This document shows positions 8,590 to 17,937 of a stretch of 64,000 bases of DNA, one piece after another (position 1 is the first letter of the stretch; each line of letters opens with the position of its first letter). The position numbers and the translations under genes were made by a program. This stretch comes from Amphritea balenae (GTDB lineage Bacteria > Pseudomonadota > Gammaproteobacteria > Pseudomonadales > Balneatricaceae), in contig NZ_RQXV01000002.1 in assembly GCF_003858655.1 (NCBI RefSeq), forward strand, positions 186,001 to 250,000, given 5' to 3'. The notes below the pieces were generated by a model. That model was not told the DNA's origin, made no database searches, and saw only the letters and a program-made list of their open reading frames with translations.

Positions 8590-10845
8590 TTACTGCGGGG
8601 GCTTGGTATCCGGTGCTGAATTGAGTTGATCCAGCTTCAGGCTGAGCTCAGCATAAAGCAGTTTCAGGCGCTTATTTTCCTGCTCCAGTTCGTTTTTCTC
8701 ACGGCCCGTTTGTCGGGCTTTCAATTGTTCCAGAGAGTCCCGATACTGTTGGGCCTGCAATCGATGTTGATGAATCTGTTCGTAGTGTCCATCGAGGCGG
8801 TCCAGCAACTGCTCTATTTCATGTTGCTGAGTGCTGATAGTACGTTCGAGTTCGGCTATCTGGCTGTGCAACACATCAATAGTCCGGTCTTTATCACTAC
8901 TGCCGGATTGACCAGCCTCTCTCAGTTCGTGGGATATATGATGATAGATCGCCTGTAACTCACTTGCTTCACGGTTGCTGTAACAGAGATGGCTTTTAAC
9001 CGCACTGTGAGAGCTGGCGGCACCAATTGAACCCGCCAGTTCATGCTCGATCATCCGGTGATACTCCACCAGTTCAATAATATTGATGCTTTTCTTGGTT
9101 TGAATATGAAGATCGGTTTCTATCTGTAACAGTCGTTCGAGGGCCTTGTTTCGACGCAGATAGTGGCTAAGTAGTTGTACCGCTTCCTCGCGTTTGTCTT
9201 CCAGGGGTATATAGTCATCCAGGCCGCCGGGACGTACTTGACGCTCCTTGTTGTGGTCGAATAGCGCCATGAATTCATTGGTCAGATTACGCTCTTCCTT
9301 GTGGGGCTGAGTCAGTACTGATATCAGATAATAGAGCAGGCAGTTAATGCCCAGTGAAAACAGCAGGCCCTGGGCGGTGGTGTCTATGTCTTTGAGTCCG
9401 AACAGGGCTTCCGGGTGCAGCCAGTTGATGGCAAATGGACCGCTCTCCAACAGCTCTGGAGCCATGTTGAGTTGGCGCAATAATATGGGGAGCAGCAGGG
9501 TGTAGAACCAGACCAGCATGCCGGCCAGCATACTCCACAACGCGGCCTTACCATTACCTCTGCGCCAGAACAGCCCCCCGAATAGCGCCGGCACTACCTG
9601 TAACAGGGCGGTAATTGCCAAGGTGCCAATGGACAGTAGCAGATAAGATGCGGTCAGTGCTGTGACAAACAGATAGCTCAGTAGTATGACTGACAACGCC
9701 ACTGCCCAGCGAGCCTGTAGCAAGTGGCTGCGTAGCCAGATCAGCATTTGCCAGCGTTCAGCCAGAGGCAGAATAAGATGGTTAGTGACCATGGTCGATA
9801 CGGTCGTTGTGGTGATAATAACCATGCCGGAAGCAGCGGCAAATCCACCGATAAAGGTTGCCAGTGCAAGGCCGTGCTGATTACTTTGTAAGGGCAGTAA
9901 CAGCATCGTCATATCGGCCTGATCCGGACTGATGCCATGTAATAGCCCTGCACCGGCAATGGGGACCATAAAGACTGAGAACAGCAGTAGGTATAGTGTC
10001 AGAATCAGGCTGGCGGGCAGTATATGTTTCTGACTGGCATTTTCGACCACGGCAATATGAAACTGGCGAGGTAACATCAGAATTGAAAAAAAGCCGATGA
10101 CAAACAGGCCTAGTCCGGCTGAGCCCCGTTGATGCTCAGGTCCCAGCCCGGTGATATGTTCCAGGTTGTTGTTCTGTAACTGATTGAAGATATCACCGAT
10201 ACCCTCATAGAGACCAAAGCTGACAAAGATACCTACCGCCAGCATAGCGCCTATCTTGATCACACATTCAACAGCCAGTACTACCAGCATACCGTAGTGA
10301 TGTTCGGTCGGATCCAGACGGCGCATACCATAGAGAATGGTAAAGAGAAGCAGAATCAGGCTACTGCCGATACCGGTCAGGTTAATGTGTTCATTATCCA
10401 GTGGTGTATCTGTAAGCACGCCGACAGACTGTATGACTGCTTTAATCTGTAACCCGATATAGGGCACGCTCCCTAGTACTACTATCAGGGTGACAGCAGC
10501 CGCAATGGCGGGGGAACGGTTATATCGGGCGGCGATCATATCCGCCAGGCTGGTAATATGCAGTGCTTCTTTAACTTGTACCATGCGCCGCAACAGTACC
10601 CACCATAAAGCAATACAGAGATAGCTGCCCAGATCCAGCAGTATAAACATGAAACCATGGCTGGCGGCATAACCTATATTGCCGTAAAAGCCCCAGGAAG
10701 TATGGAATACACCCATGGCCAGTGCGTAGATCCAGAGATAGTGTGGTTGTAGTTTTTTATGATGCCGTTCGGCGCCGGTGGCAAGGGCAAACAGCAGTGC
10801 CATATAAAGACAGATAGCTAAAAAAACACTGAACAGGCTGAACAT
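8590..10845 (-). CDS. SLC5-type transporter domain with STAC domain, no kinase
   Basis: A 751-residue membrane protein. Residues ~1-500 form about 13 hydrophobic helices of the sodium:solute symporter (SLC5) type, with QIKAVIQSVG, MLPRQFHIAVVENAS and FGGLFWRRGNGKAALWSM. Residues ~515-640 match the STAC domain that links SLC5 modules to histidine kinases such as CbrA (FMALFDHNK, DYIPLEDKR, LERLLQIETDLH). The last ~110 residues are a charged, Gln/Leu-rich coiled coil. In CbrA-like proteins PAS and kinase domains follow STAC; here none do and no kinase gene adjoins. It may be a transporter or receptor that signals through a separate partner. In this fold CbrA transports histidine; the substrate here is unknown. 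Confidence 0.8.
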   Translation of the reverse strand: MFSLFSVFLAICLYMALLFALATGAERHHKKLQPHYLWIYALAMGVFHTSWGFYGNIGYAASHGFMFILLDLGSYLCIALWWVLLRRMVQVKEALHITSLADMIAARYNRSPAIAAAVTLIVVLGSVPYIGLQIKAVIQSVGVLTDTPLDNEHINLTGIGSSLILLLFTILYGMRRLDPTEHHYGMLVVLAVECVIKIGAMLAVGIFVSFGLYEGIGDIFNQLQNNNLEHITGLGPEHQRGSAGLGLFVIGFFSILMLPRQFHIAVVENASQKHILPASLILTLYLLLFSVFMVPIAGAGLLHGISPDQADMTMLLLPLQSNQHGLALATFIGGFAAASGMVIITTTTVSTMVTNHLILPLAERWQMLIWLRSHLLQARWAVALSVILLSYLFVTALTASYLLLSIGTLAITALLQVVPALFGGLFWRRGNGKAALWSMLAGMLVWFYTLLLPILLRQLNMAPELLESGPFAINWLHPEALFGLKDIDTTAQGLLFSLGINCLLYYLISVLTQPHKEERNLTNEFMALFDHNKERQVRPGGLDDYIPLEDKREEAVQLLSHYLRRNKALERLLQIETDLHIQTKKSINIIELVEYHRMIEHELAGSIGAASSHSAVKSHLCYSNREASELQAIYHHISHELREAGQSGSSDKDRTIDVLHSQIAELERTISTQQHEIEQLLDRLDGHYEQIHQHRLQAQQYRDSLEQLKARQTGREKNELEQENKRLKLLYAELSLKLDQLNSAPDTKPPQ

Positions 10846-11081
10846 CGGTTGCTCTCAGCTCTCCGGTGAGTCGGGATAGTGGGATAAAGTATAGCAGTGG
10901 CTCCGGACCGCCCGGTTTGGCTAAGGACGCTGCGAATCAGTTACTTAGTGCGCCTCTGAGTACCTATACTGAACATCGGCTTTGGTAAATTAGAGATAAC
11001 GTCATAGTGGCCGCTTCGGTTATGATCGGAATTCAAACTAGCCTGAGCCGGGAATAGATTGCCGGCCTGCACGGACCCGCC

Positions 11082-12914
11082 ATGTACAATTTCTTTGAAC
11101 GAATGACTCAGCCTTATCCTGAACAGGAACCGCAGCAGCCTCCCAAAGGTCTTTATGCATTCTGTCGCTATTATATGCGGGGTATGGAATGGCCATTGCT
11201 ACTGATGACGCTCTGTTCCGCATTGTTGGCGGTACTTGAAGTATCGTTGTTTGGGTTTCTGGGGCAGCTGGTGGATTGGCTCAATACCAAGCAACCAGAG
11301 ACCCTGTGGCAAGATGAAGGTGCTACCTTGATCGGTATTGGCTTGCTGCTTTTAGTCGGTTTACCTTTGTTAGTGACATTCCATTCTCTGATTGTTCATC
11401 AGGTACTGCTGGGAAATTTTCCGATGGCGGTTCGTTGGCTGGCGCATCGTTATCTGTTACGCCAGAGTCTGTCGTTTTATCAGAATGATTTTGCCGGTCG
11501 GATCGCAACTAAAGTGATGCAAACCTCATTGGCGGTCCGCGAAGCGGTGATGAAACTGCTTGATGTGTTGGTTTATATCGCGATCTACTTTCTCGCTATG
11601 CTGGTGTTAGTCGCGCAGGCCGATATCCGGTTAATGTTGCCGTTATTGGGCTGGTTAGCCTGTTATTGCCTGTTGATGTGGCATTTTGTTCCCCGATTGA
11701 AACGGGTGTCTGCTGATCAGGCTGATGCCCGTTCATCGATGACCGGCCGTATTGTTGACAGCTATACCAATATTGCCACCGTTAAATTGTTTTCTCATAG
11801 TCAGCGGGAATCGGATTATGCCCGGGAAAGCATGGATGGCTTTCTCGATACGGTTTATCAGCAGATGCGGTTGGCAACCGGACTCAATGTGATGGTGCAA
11901 TGTCTCAACTATGTGCTGGTCTTTATCATTGCTGCCGTGTCTATCTGGCTATGGAGCTATAGTCTGGTGACGGTAGGGGCGATCGCTATTGCTATCAGCC
12001 TAGCCCTGCGCCTTAACGGTATGTCCCAATGGATCATGTGGGAAGTAAGTACCTTGTTTGAGAATATTGGTACTGTGAGTGATGGCATGAATACGTTGTC
12101 ACAGCCGCTGGATGTTACTGACTCCCCCGACGCTGAACCATTAAAAGTGTCCCGGGGGGCGATCAGTTTCACAAATGTGTCATTTCATTATGGTAAGACT
12201 GAAGGGGTTATTGAGCAGCTGAATCTTGATATTAAGCCGGGTGAAAAGGTGGGCCTGGTGGGACGTTCAGGTGCGGGTAAATCGACGCTGGTCAATCTGC
12301 TATTGAGGTTTCATGATCTGGCAGAAGGTAAAGTGCTGATTGATGGCCAGGACATCAGTCGGGTACAGCAGGATAGCCTGCGAGCAAATGTGGGTATGGT
12401 GACACAGGATACTTCATTACTGCATCGCAGTGTGCGGGATAACATTTTATATGGTCATCCTGATGCCTCAGAGGAACAGATGATCGCTGCTGCGCACAGG
12501 GCCGAGGCGCATGAATTTATTCTTGGATTGAGTGATCCCCAGGGGCGCACTGGTTATGATGCTCAGGTGGGTGAGCGGGGTGTTAAGTTGTCTGGTGGCC
12601 AGCGCCAGCGAATAGCGATCTCCCGGGTAATTCTCAAGGATGCACCGATTCTTATTCTTGATGAGGCGACATCAGCACTGGACTCTGAGGTCGAGGCTGA
12701 TATTCAACGGGGTTTATCCAGCATGATGGAGGGTAAAACTGTTATTGCTATAGCCCATCGGTTATCAACCATCGCTGCTATGGACCGCCTGATTGTGCTT
12801 GATGAAGGTAAAATTATAGAGCAGGGGAGTCATCAGGAGTTGATCGCTTCGGGTGGTATCTATGCACAGTTATGGGCCCATCAGTCCGGTGGCTTTATCG
12901 GGGTAGAAACCTGA
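11082..12914 (+). CDS. ABC exporter, fused permease and ATPase (MsbA/MDR type)
   Basis: A 610-residue half-transporter: six hydrophobic helices (residues ~35-330) then one nucleotide-binding domain with Walker A GRSGAGKST, Q-loop, signature LSGGQRQR, Walker B LILDEATSALD and H-loop AHRLST. Such proteins dimerise in the inner membrane to export lipids, drugs or peptides; the cargo cannot be told. No strong ribosome binding site precedes ATG 11082, and the ATG at codon 8 is an alternative. It is followed 47 bases later by fetB. Confidence 0.9.
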   Translation: MYNFFERMTQPYPEQEPQQPPKGLYAFCRYYMRGMEWPLLLMTLCSALLAVLEVSLFGFLGQLVDWLNTKQPETLWQDEGATLIGIGLLLLVGLPLLVTFHSLIVHQVLLGNFPMAVRWLAHRYLLRQSLSFYQNDFAGRIATKVMQTSLAVREAVMKLLDVLVYIAIYFLAMLVLVAQADIRLMLPLLGWLACYCLLMWHFVPRLKRVSADQADARSSMTGRIVDSYTNIATVKLFSHSQRESDYARESMDGFLDTVYQQMRLATGLNVMVQCLNYVLVFIIAAVSIWLWSYSLVTVGAIAIAISLALRLNGMSQWIMWEVSTLFENIGTVSDGMNTLSQPLDVTDSPDAEPLKVSRGAISFTNVSFHYGKTEGVIEQLNLDIKPGEKVGLVGRSGAGKSTLVNLLLRFHDLAEGKVLIDGQDISRVQQDSLRANVGMVTQDTSLLHRSVRDNILYGHPDASEEQMIAAAHRAEAHEFILGLSDPQGRTGYDAQVGERGVKLSGGQRQRIAISRVILKDAPILILDEATSALDSEVEADIQRGLSSMMEGKTVIAIAHRLSTIAAMDRLIVLDEGKIIEQGSHQELIASGGIYAQLWAHQSGGFIGVET

Positions 12915-12961
12915 TTCAGAACTATATTACGATCAGGTAAATTAACAAAGGAGCGCTTCAG

Positions 12962-13702
12962 ATGCCAACGATCTCCTGGTTATCTCTTGCCTGGTGCAGT
13001 TTACCGGTTATTGTTATCGGCATTATCTACGCTCGCTGGTCTGGCAATCGTTCTGAAATACTCATGGCCAGTGCCCGAATGACATTACAGTTGGTCGGTG
13101 TAGGTTATGTGCTGGTGGCGTTGTTCAATAATCCGTCGCCCTGGATCACCAGTGGCGTATTAGCGCTGATGATCTGCGCAGCCAGTTGGATTGCGATTCG
13201 ACCTGTCAGGCACCATCAGGGCTTTTTAAAACCGGCATTTATTGCGCTGGCTGTATCGGTGTCTGTGCACCTGGCTATTTCTCTGTTGTTAGTGATGGGG
13301 GTGGATACCTGGTATGAACCCCGGGTTATTATCCCGTTGGCTGGGATGTATTTCGCCAATACCATGAATGCAATTAGTCTGGCTGCTGAGCGATATCACG
13401 CAGAGCTACATGAAGGGAAAGATGAACATAAAGCGCGTCTGACGGCGTTTCAGGCGGCGATGATCCCCCAGATAAATAGCTTGTTAGCCGTAGGTTTAGT
13501 TGCACTGCCGGGCATGATGACCGGGCAGATCCTGTCCGGCGTGTCACCGCTTATTGCGGTACGCTATCAGATCATGATTATGACGATGGTGCTGGGAGCT
13601 GGAGGTATTGGTGCTGCGCTGATGCTGTGGCAGCTGGGTCGCCACTATCGAAAAAAATCGTTGGTCGGGATGCCGGTTGAGAAGAATGATGAACAGCCCT
13701 GA
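12962..13702 (+). CDS. fetB: FetB-like ABC permease (UPF0014, iron export)
   Basis: A 246-residue integral membrane protein with about seven hydrophobic helices and family motifs ARMTLQLVGVGY, MYFANTMNAISLA, PGMMTGQILSG and AVRYQIMIM. In E. coli FetB works with the ATPase FetA and has been linked to iron export and resistance to oxidative stress. A good ribosome binding site (AAGGAG) precedes ATG 12962. No fetA is adjacent: the upstream ABC gene is a fused exporter, not a stand-alone ATPase. Its ATPase partner must be encoded elsewhere, or the permease uses another one. Confidence 0.88.
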   Translation: MPTISWLSLAWCSLPVIVIGIIYARWSGNRSEILMASARMTLQLVGVGYVLVALFNNPSPWITSGVLALMICAASWIAIRPVRHHQGFLKPAFIALAVSVSVHLAISLLLVMGVDTWYEPRVIIPLAGMYFANTMNAISLAAERYHAELHEGKDEHKARLTAFQAAMIPQINSLLAVGLVALPGMMTGQILSGVSPLIAVRYQIMIMTMVLGAGGIGAALMLWQLGRHYRKKSLVGMPVEKNDEQP

Positions 13703-13773
13703 GCGTTAAAAACAGTCTTGAACGTAAAAGCAGCCATGAACAATACAAACAGCCGTAATAGGGAAGGTATCTC

Positions 13774-14703
13774 GTGAACACAAGTATGACCCTATGGCGT
13801 ACTATTCTGTTTACCAGTATTGCTTTGCTGGCATTTGCCGGAAACTCGGTATTATGTCGTCTGGCATTAGGTGAACAGAGTATTGATGCCGGCAGTTTTA
13901 CAGTTATCCGCTTACTCTCAGGTATTATTACGCTGACACTGCTGTGGTATTTCAGTGGCATGCTCTCTGAACCGAAATCGAAGCACAAGCAAGTGGCTAT
14001 ACCCGCTGGACGGGGTAGCTGGTCTGCGGCGTTGATGCTGTTTATCTATGCGATTACCTTCTCCTACGCTTACATTAGCCTGGATACCGGTACCGGTGCG
14101 CTGATCCTGTTTGGGGCGGTGCAGATTACCATGATTCTGGTTAACTGGATTAAAGGAGGGCGACTGCGATGGCCTGAATGGCTAGGTTTATTCCTCGCAT
14201 TCGGTGGATTCGTTTACCTGCTGGCTCCGTTGTTGAGTACGCCTTCAGTGAGCGGCTTTTTGTTGATGACTGCATCAGGTATTGCCTGGGGGTTATATAC
14301 CCTTAAGGGCAGAAGTTCACAGCGTCCACTGGCCGATACGCATTTTAATTTTCTGCGCACTTTACCACTGCTCCTGATTAGCATGTTATTTCTTTTAGAT
14401 TCCGGGTATCTGACGGTTAACGGCATTGTTCTGGCAGTACTGTCCGGTTCACTGGCTTCAGGTGTAGGCTACGCCATCTGGTATCTGGCCTTAAATGGTT
14501 TATCTGCTGTGCAGGCTGCTGTTTTACAACTGCTGGTACCAGTAATCGCTGCACTAGGTGGGGTGGTCTTTGCTGCTGAGGAGATTTCGCTGCGGTTAAT
14601 TATCGCATCATTGATGGTATTGGGTGGCATATTGCTGGTGGTGTTGGGCCGCTACTATCTATCGGTCTTGTCTGCTGAGAAGGAAACCGGCGGTGATGGA
14701 TAA
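13774..14703 (+). CDS. EamA/DMT-family transporter
   Basis: A 309-residue protein with ten hydrophobic helices in two EamA repeats, recognisable from AFAGNSVLCRLAL, DAGSFTVIRLLSG and the second-half ALNGLSAVQAAVLQLLVPVIAALGG (split here as ALNGLSAVQAAV and LQLLVPVIAALGG). These are inner-membrane metabolite exporters of unknown specificity. The GTG at 13774 has GGAAGG a few bases upstream. Two bases after its stop begins the TfoX-type gene, so they probably form an operon. Confidence 0.87.
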   Translation: MNTSMTLWRTILFTSIALLAFAGNSVLCRLALGEQSIDAGSFTVIRLLSGIITLTLLWYFSGMLSEPKSKHKQVAIPAGRGSWSAALMLFIYAITFSYAYISLDTGTGALILFGAVQITMILVNWIKGGRLRWPEWLGLFLAFGGFVYLLAPLLSTPSVSGFLLMTASGIAWGLYTLKGRSSQRPLADTHFNFLRTLPLLLISMLFLLDSGYLTVNGIVLAVLSGSLASGVGYAIWYLALNGLSAVQAAVLQLLVPVIAALGGVVFAAEEISLRLIIASLMVLGGILLVVLGRYYLSVLSAEKETGGDG

Positions 14704-14705
14704 TT

Positions 14706-15002
14706 GTGTTGAATAACGAGAATAGCTTTCCTCTGGCAGCTTTGCCTGGCCTGGGGCCTAAATCAGCCCAATGGCTTGCACAAGTGGGAATCATTACAGA
14801 GCAACAGTTGCGAAAGCTGGGGCCGGTACGGGCTTTTCTATTATTGGAAAGAGGATGTAGTGTTAAACCCTCGCTTAATTTTCTCTATGCAATGGTCGGA
14901 GCGCTTGAAGAACGGCATTGGCAGGATGTTGCCCTGCATGATAAAGCCCGCTTGCTAATGGAGCTTGAAAGCTACCGAGAGATGGACCAGTTTTTTGAAT
15001 AA
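14706..15002 (+). CDS. TfoX C-terminal domain protein
   Basis: A 98-residue protein that consists of a TfoX C-terminal domain: helix-hairpin-helix-like LPGLGPKSAQWLAQVGI, then LRKLGPVRAFL, and NFLYAMVGALEERHW. Full-length TfoX/Sxy activates competence genes together with CRP. Stand-alone C-terminal domains are common and of uncertain role. It begins with GTG immediately after the DMT transporter stop. Confidence 0.82.
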   Translation: MLNNENSFPLAALPGLGPKSAQWLAQVGIITEQQLRKLGPVRAFLLLERGCSVKPSLNFLYAMVGALEERHWQDVALHDKARLLMELESYREMDQFFE

Positions 15003-15113
15003 TGTAGTGACTGCATTTTCTAATTATATGAATAGCTGTCAGAAGTTTTGGTTTATCTTTTCCGGCTCAGTTAAACTCGCTATCTGAGCCATAATTACAG
15101 GTCAGTAACGGAT

Positions 15114-15743
15114 ATGGATACGCAGCTGTTTTTTACCTTTTTAGTCGCAATTACCCTGCTGACGATGACCCCGGGGGTGGATACTATGGTCACTATCCGC
15201 AACAGTGCTCGTGGTGGTTGGAAAGATGGTTTTACTACCAGTTTAGGTATTTGTAGCGGTTTGTTTTTGCATGCGACAGTGTCTGCTCTGGGCATCTCAG
15301 TTATTTTGCTTCAGTCTGCTTATGCGTTCAGTGCGCTGAAGCTGGTTGGCGCCGGTTATCTGATCTGGTTGGGGCTGAACAGCCTGTATTCTATTTATGC
15401 CGGTCGTGGGATGTTCAGTGTGCCTGAAACTGCGGGTCAACAATTTGAATTGAAGCGCTCACTGCGAGAGGGTTTTTTGTCTAATGCTCTGAACCCTAAA
15501 ACAGCATTGTTTTATATGGCGTTCTTGCCACAGTTTATCGATCCTCAGGGCTCGGCTCTATGGCAGTCGCTAATGCTGGCAGGCATTCATTTTGTTATTG
15601 CTATGCTGTGGCAGTGTTTGCTGGCCCTAGGAGTGAACCGTGCTCGGTTATGGTTACAGCGGCCCTCTGTGAGCCGTGTCTTCAATGGTATAACCGGTAC
15701 GGTGTTGCTGTTGTTGGGAGGCCGGTTGGCGCTTAGCGATTAA
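15114..15743 (+). CDS. LysE/RhtB-family exporter
   Basis: A 209-residue inner-membrane protein with about six helices and LysE-family motifs: TPGVDTMVTIRNSARGG near the N-terminus, GAGYLIWLGLNSL, and FLSNALNPKTALFYMAFLPQF. The family exports amino acids or homoserine lactones; the substrate here is unknown. A 20-base gap separates it from the nitronate monooxygenase gene, so the two could be co-transcribed. Confidence 0.88.
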   Translation: MDTQLFFTFLVAITLLTMTPGVDTMVTIRNSARGGWKDGFTTSLGICSGLFLHATVSALGISVILLQSAYAFSALKLVGAGYLIWLGLNSLYSIYAGRGMFSVPETAGQQFELKRSLREGFLSNALNPKTALFYMAFLPQFIDPQGSALWQSLMLAGIHFVIAMLWQCLLALGVNRARLWLQRPSVSRVFNGITGTVLLLLGGRLALSD

Positions 15744-15763
15744 CGTTTCTGAGGGGATAGAAT

Positions 15764-16798
15764 ATGTCTATTACTCAACTGTTTGATATTGAACTACCCA
15801 TTATTCAGGCGCCAATGGCCGGGGTGCAGGACAGTGCCCTGGCTATTGCGGTAAGCAATGCCGGAGGCTTAGGTTCTCTGCCTTGCGCCATGCTTACACC
15901 GGAGCTGCTAAAAAAGCAGTTAATCATATTGAATCAGGGAACTGACAAGCCGGTAAATCTTAATTTTTTCTGCCACTCTCCTCCGGCCCCGGATGTTGAA
16001 CGTGAGAAGGGTTGGGGTAGAGCGTTACAGCCTTACTATTCAGAGTTTAGTCTTGATATCGACGCCATTCCTGCAGGTGCTGGTAGAGCACCCTTTAGTG
16101 CAGCAATGGCGGATGTAATTGAGCCCTTTCGACCTAAAGTAGTGAGCTTTCATTTTGGGTTGCCGGATGCTGCATTGTTAGATCGGGTTCGCAGCTGGGG
16201 GAGTAAAATTATCTCATCGGCCACCACTGTAGAAGAAGCGCTTTGGCTGGAACAACAAGGGGTCGATGCCATTATTGCTCAGGGGCTTGAAGCCGGTGGC
16301 CATCGGGGGATTTTCCTGACCACTGATATGACTACCCAGGCAGGTACTTTTGCTCTGTTGCCTCAGGTTATTGCTGCGGTTGATCTGCCGGTCATTGCTG
16401 CTGGAGGTATCGCTGATGCTACCGGCGTTAAAGCGGCTATGGCGATGGGTGCTGCAGGGGTTCAGCTAGGCACTGCTTATTTGTTATGCGATGAAGCCAG
16501 TACCAGTAACGTGCACCGTGCGGCGCTCACGGCAGTAGGGGCTGAGCATACCGCATTGACTAATATTTTTTCAGGTGGACCGGCGCGGGGAATTGTTAAT
16601 CGTATTATGCGTGAGCAGGGGCCCATGAGTAGCGATGCGCCGGCGTTTCCCCTGGCTACTACCGCTATAGCACCGTTGCGAGCCGCTGCGGAAGCGCAGA
16701 ATAACGGCGATTTTTCACCGCTCTGGTCGGGTCAGAACAATAGCGGTTGCAAGGCTATACCGGCAGCTGAACTAACCTTGCAATTGATGGGGGAATAA
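15764..16798 (+). CDS. Nitronate monooxygenase (2-nitropropane dioxygenase family)
   Basis: A 344-residue FMN-dependent TIM barrel. Visible signatures are IIQAPMAGVQDS at the N-terminus, NAGGLGSLP, NLNFFCH, QGLEAGGHRG with the catalytic-type His, VIAAGGIADATG and GAAGVQLGTAYL for the FMN phosphate site. It oxidises alkyl nitronates such as propionate-3-nitronate to detoxify them. AGGGG precedes ATG 15764. The long C-terminal part (SSDAPAFPLATTAIAPL) is typical of the class I enzymes. Confidence 0.9.
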   Translation: MSITQLFDIELPIIQAPMAGVQDSALAIAVSNAGGLGSLPCAMLTPELLKKQLIILNQGTDKPVNLNFFCHSPPAPDVEREKGWGRALQPYYSEFSLDIDAIPAGAGRAPFSAAMADVIEPFRPKVVSFHFGLPDAALLDRVRSWGSKIISSATTVEEALWLEQQGVDAIIAQGLEAGGHRGIFLTTDMTTQAGTFALLPQVIAAVDLPVIAAGGIADATGVKAAMAMGAAGVQLGTAYLLCDEASTSNVHRAALTAVGAEHTALTNIFSGGPARGIVNRIMREQGPMSSDAPAFPLATTAIAPLRAAAEAQNNGDFSPLWSGQNNSGCKAIPAAELTLQLMGE

Positions 16799-16934
16799 TT
16801 TAGTTAAGCTGGGTTGATATTGCTTTACTCAACCCCATATCGTTAGCTATGTGACTTATTCGTACCTTCCCATATTTATAACCGAGGCCTTTGTCAGTTT
16901 TTGCTGTGTCGGACCTCCAACTGAGATTGAAATA

Positions 16935-17417
16935 ATGCAAATTGCTGACAAGAAAATTGTTCTGATTCATTACACTCTGACTAACCTGGACGGCGAAGTA
17001 ATGGATTCATCTGAAGGTCAGGAGCCTCTGGCGTACCTGCACGGTATGGGTAACATCGTTCCGGGCCTGGAAAAAGAGTTGTTGGGTAAGCAGGCTGGCG
17101 ATAAAGTTCTGGCGGAAGTTGCTCCGGCAGAAGGTTACGGCGAAATCAATGAAGAGCTGATTCAGGAAGTGGATCGTGCTGCGTTTGATGGTGTTGATAG
17201 TATCGAAGTCGGTATGCGCTTTATGGCTCAGACTGCCTGGGGTGAGCAGCCTGTGATTGTAACCGCAATGACTGAAGATAAAGTAACTGTTGATGGTAAC
17301 CATCCACTGGCTGATCAGACGCTTAAGTTTGATGTTGAAGTGGTTGAAGTACGTGATGCGAGCGAAGAAGAGCTTGAGCATGGTCATGCTCACGGTGCTG
17401 GCGGTCATCACCACTAA
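16935..17417 (+). CDS. slyD: FKBP-type peptidyl-prolyl isomerase SlyD
   Basis: A 160-residue cytoplasmic chaperone and proline isomerase. The FKBP half-domain begins KKIVLIHYTLTNLDGEVMDSS, the insert-in-flap chaperone domain lies in the middle (AEGYGEINEELIQEV), and the C-terminal tail is His-rich (HGHAHGAGGHHH), the nickel-binding feature used in hydrogenase maturation. ATG 16935 is taken because homology starts there; the open frame continues to 16851 without similarity. The last 67 codons and the terminator are duplicated 3 kb downstream at 20231-20480. Confidence 0.93.
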   Translation: MQIADKKIVLIHYTLTNLDGEVMDSSEGQEPLAYLHGMGNIVPGLEKELLGKQAGDKVLAEVAPAEGYGEINEELIQEVDRAAFDGVDSIEVGMRFMAQTAWGEQPVIVTAMTEDKVTVDGNHPLADQTLKFDVEVVEVRDASEEELEHGHAHGAGGHHH

Positions 17418-17465
17418 GAGTGACATGTTTATAAAAAGGGCGCATTGCGCTCTTTTTTTTGGCCT
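17217..17465 (+). repeat. Direct repeat, copy A: 3' end of slyD plus terminator
   Basis: This block of about 245 bases matches 20231-20480 in the same orientation with 7 mismatches over 244 aligned bases. Five mismatches are in codons and all are synonymous; two are after the stop, one of them in the terminator stem. The two copies flank the GGDEF/EAL gene. Confidence 0.95.
17433..17460 (+). terminator. Rho-independent terminator of slyD
   Basis: Hairpin GGGCGC/GCGCTC with an ATT loop and a G-U pair, A-rich on the left and followed by eight T. Confidence 0.92.
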
Positions 17466-17937
17466 ATAAGCAAGGGATATCTGAAGTTAGCTCATTATAT
17501 TAAGGATAATAAGGTGATGACGTTGTCGGGTAAAAATATTAACCCGGTATAGCATCAAAATGTTGGGTTTGGTACAAAAGTGATAATTGATTGTGACATT
17601 GCATATGTGCTTTAGTCATACTTGGTCATACCAGTTTAGTTGTATCATTGTAATATTTTCGTGCTTATTATAGATTGGCGCGGAATCTAATAGTCTGATG
17701 CATAATCTGTGTGCTGTAACTAAGAATTATACACTGGAAATTTGCCGATTCATTTTTAGCTGTGAAGTGATCTTGTGATGATCTTTTAGTCTTATTCGAT
17801 AGACTAATACTCCGATAGTTGTGCACTTTCCAAGCATGGGCATTGGGTTAATGGTTGACCCGGTCTAATAAAGGACGTTTATTTGTAAGGGATTATTTAG
17901 TAAGGAAATTTTCACCTTTTAATACAGTTTGTGAGAT
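17466..17937. other. Intergenic region before the GGDEF/EAL gene
   Basis: About 470 AT-rich bases without a convincing gene. Two structures stand out: a direct repeat GTCATAC spaced one helical turn apart (17615-17621 and 17625-17631), and a 7-bp inverted repeat TTAGTCT/AGACTAA (17786-17792 and 17801-17807). Either could be an operator. It has no visible similarity to the sequence that follows the second slyD 3' copy. Confidence 0.4.

Noticed and set aside
13578-13988. Minus-strand open frame between fetB and the DMT transporter
   Set aside because: It overlaps both coding genes on the opposite strand and has low-complexity, non-protein-like composition.
17007-17426. Minus-strand open frame over slyD, also present over the remnant at 20219-20440
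   Set aside because: Antisense shadow of slyD; its conservation follows from the duplication.
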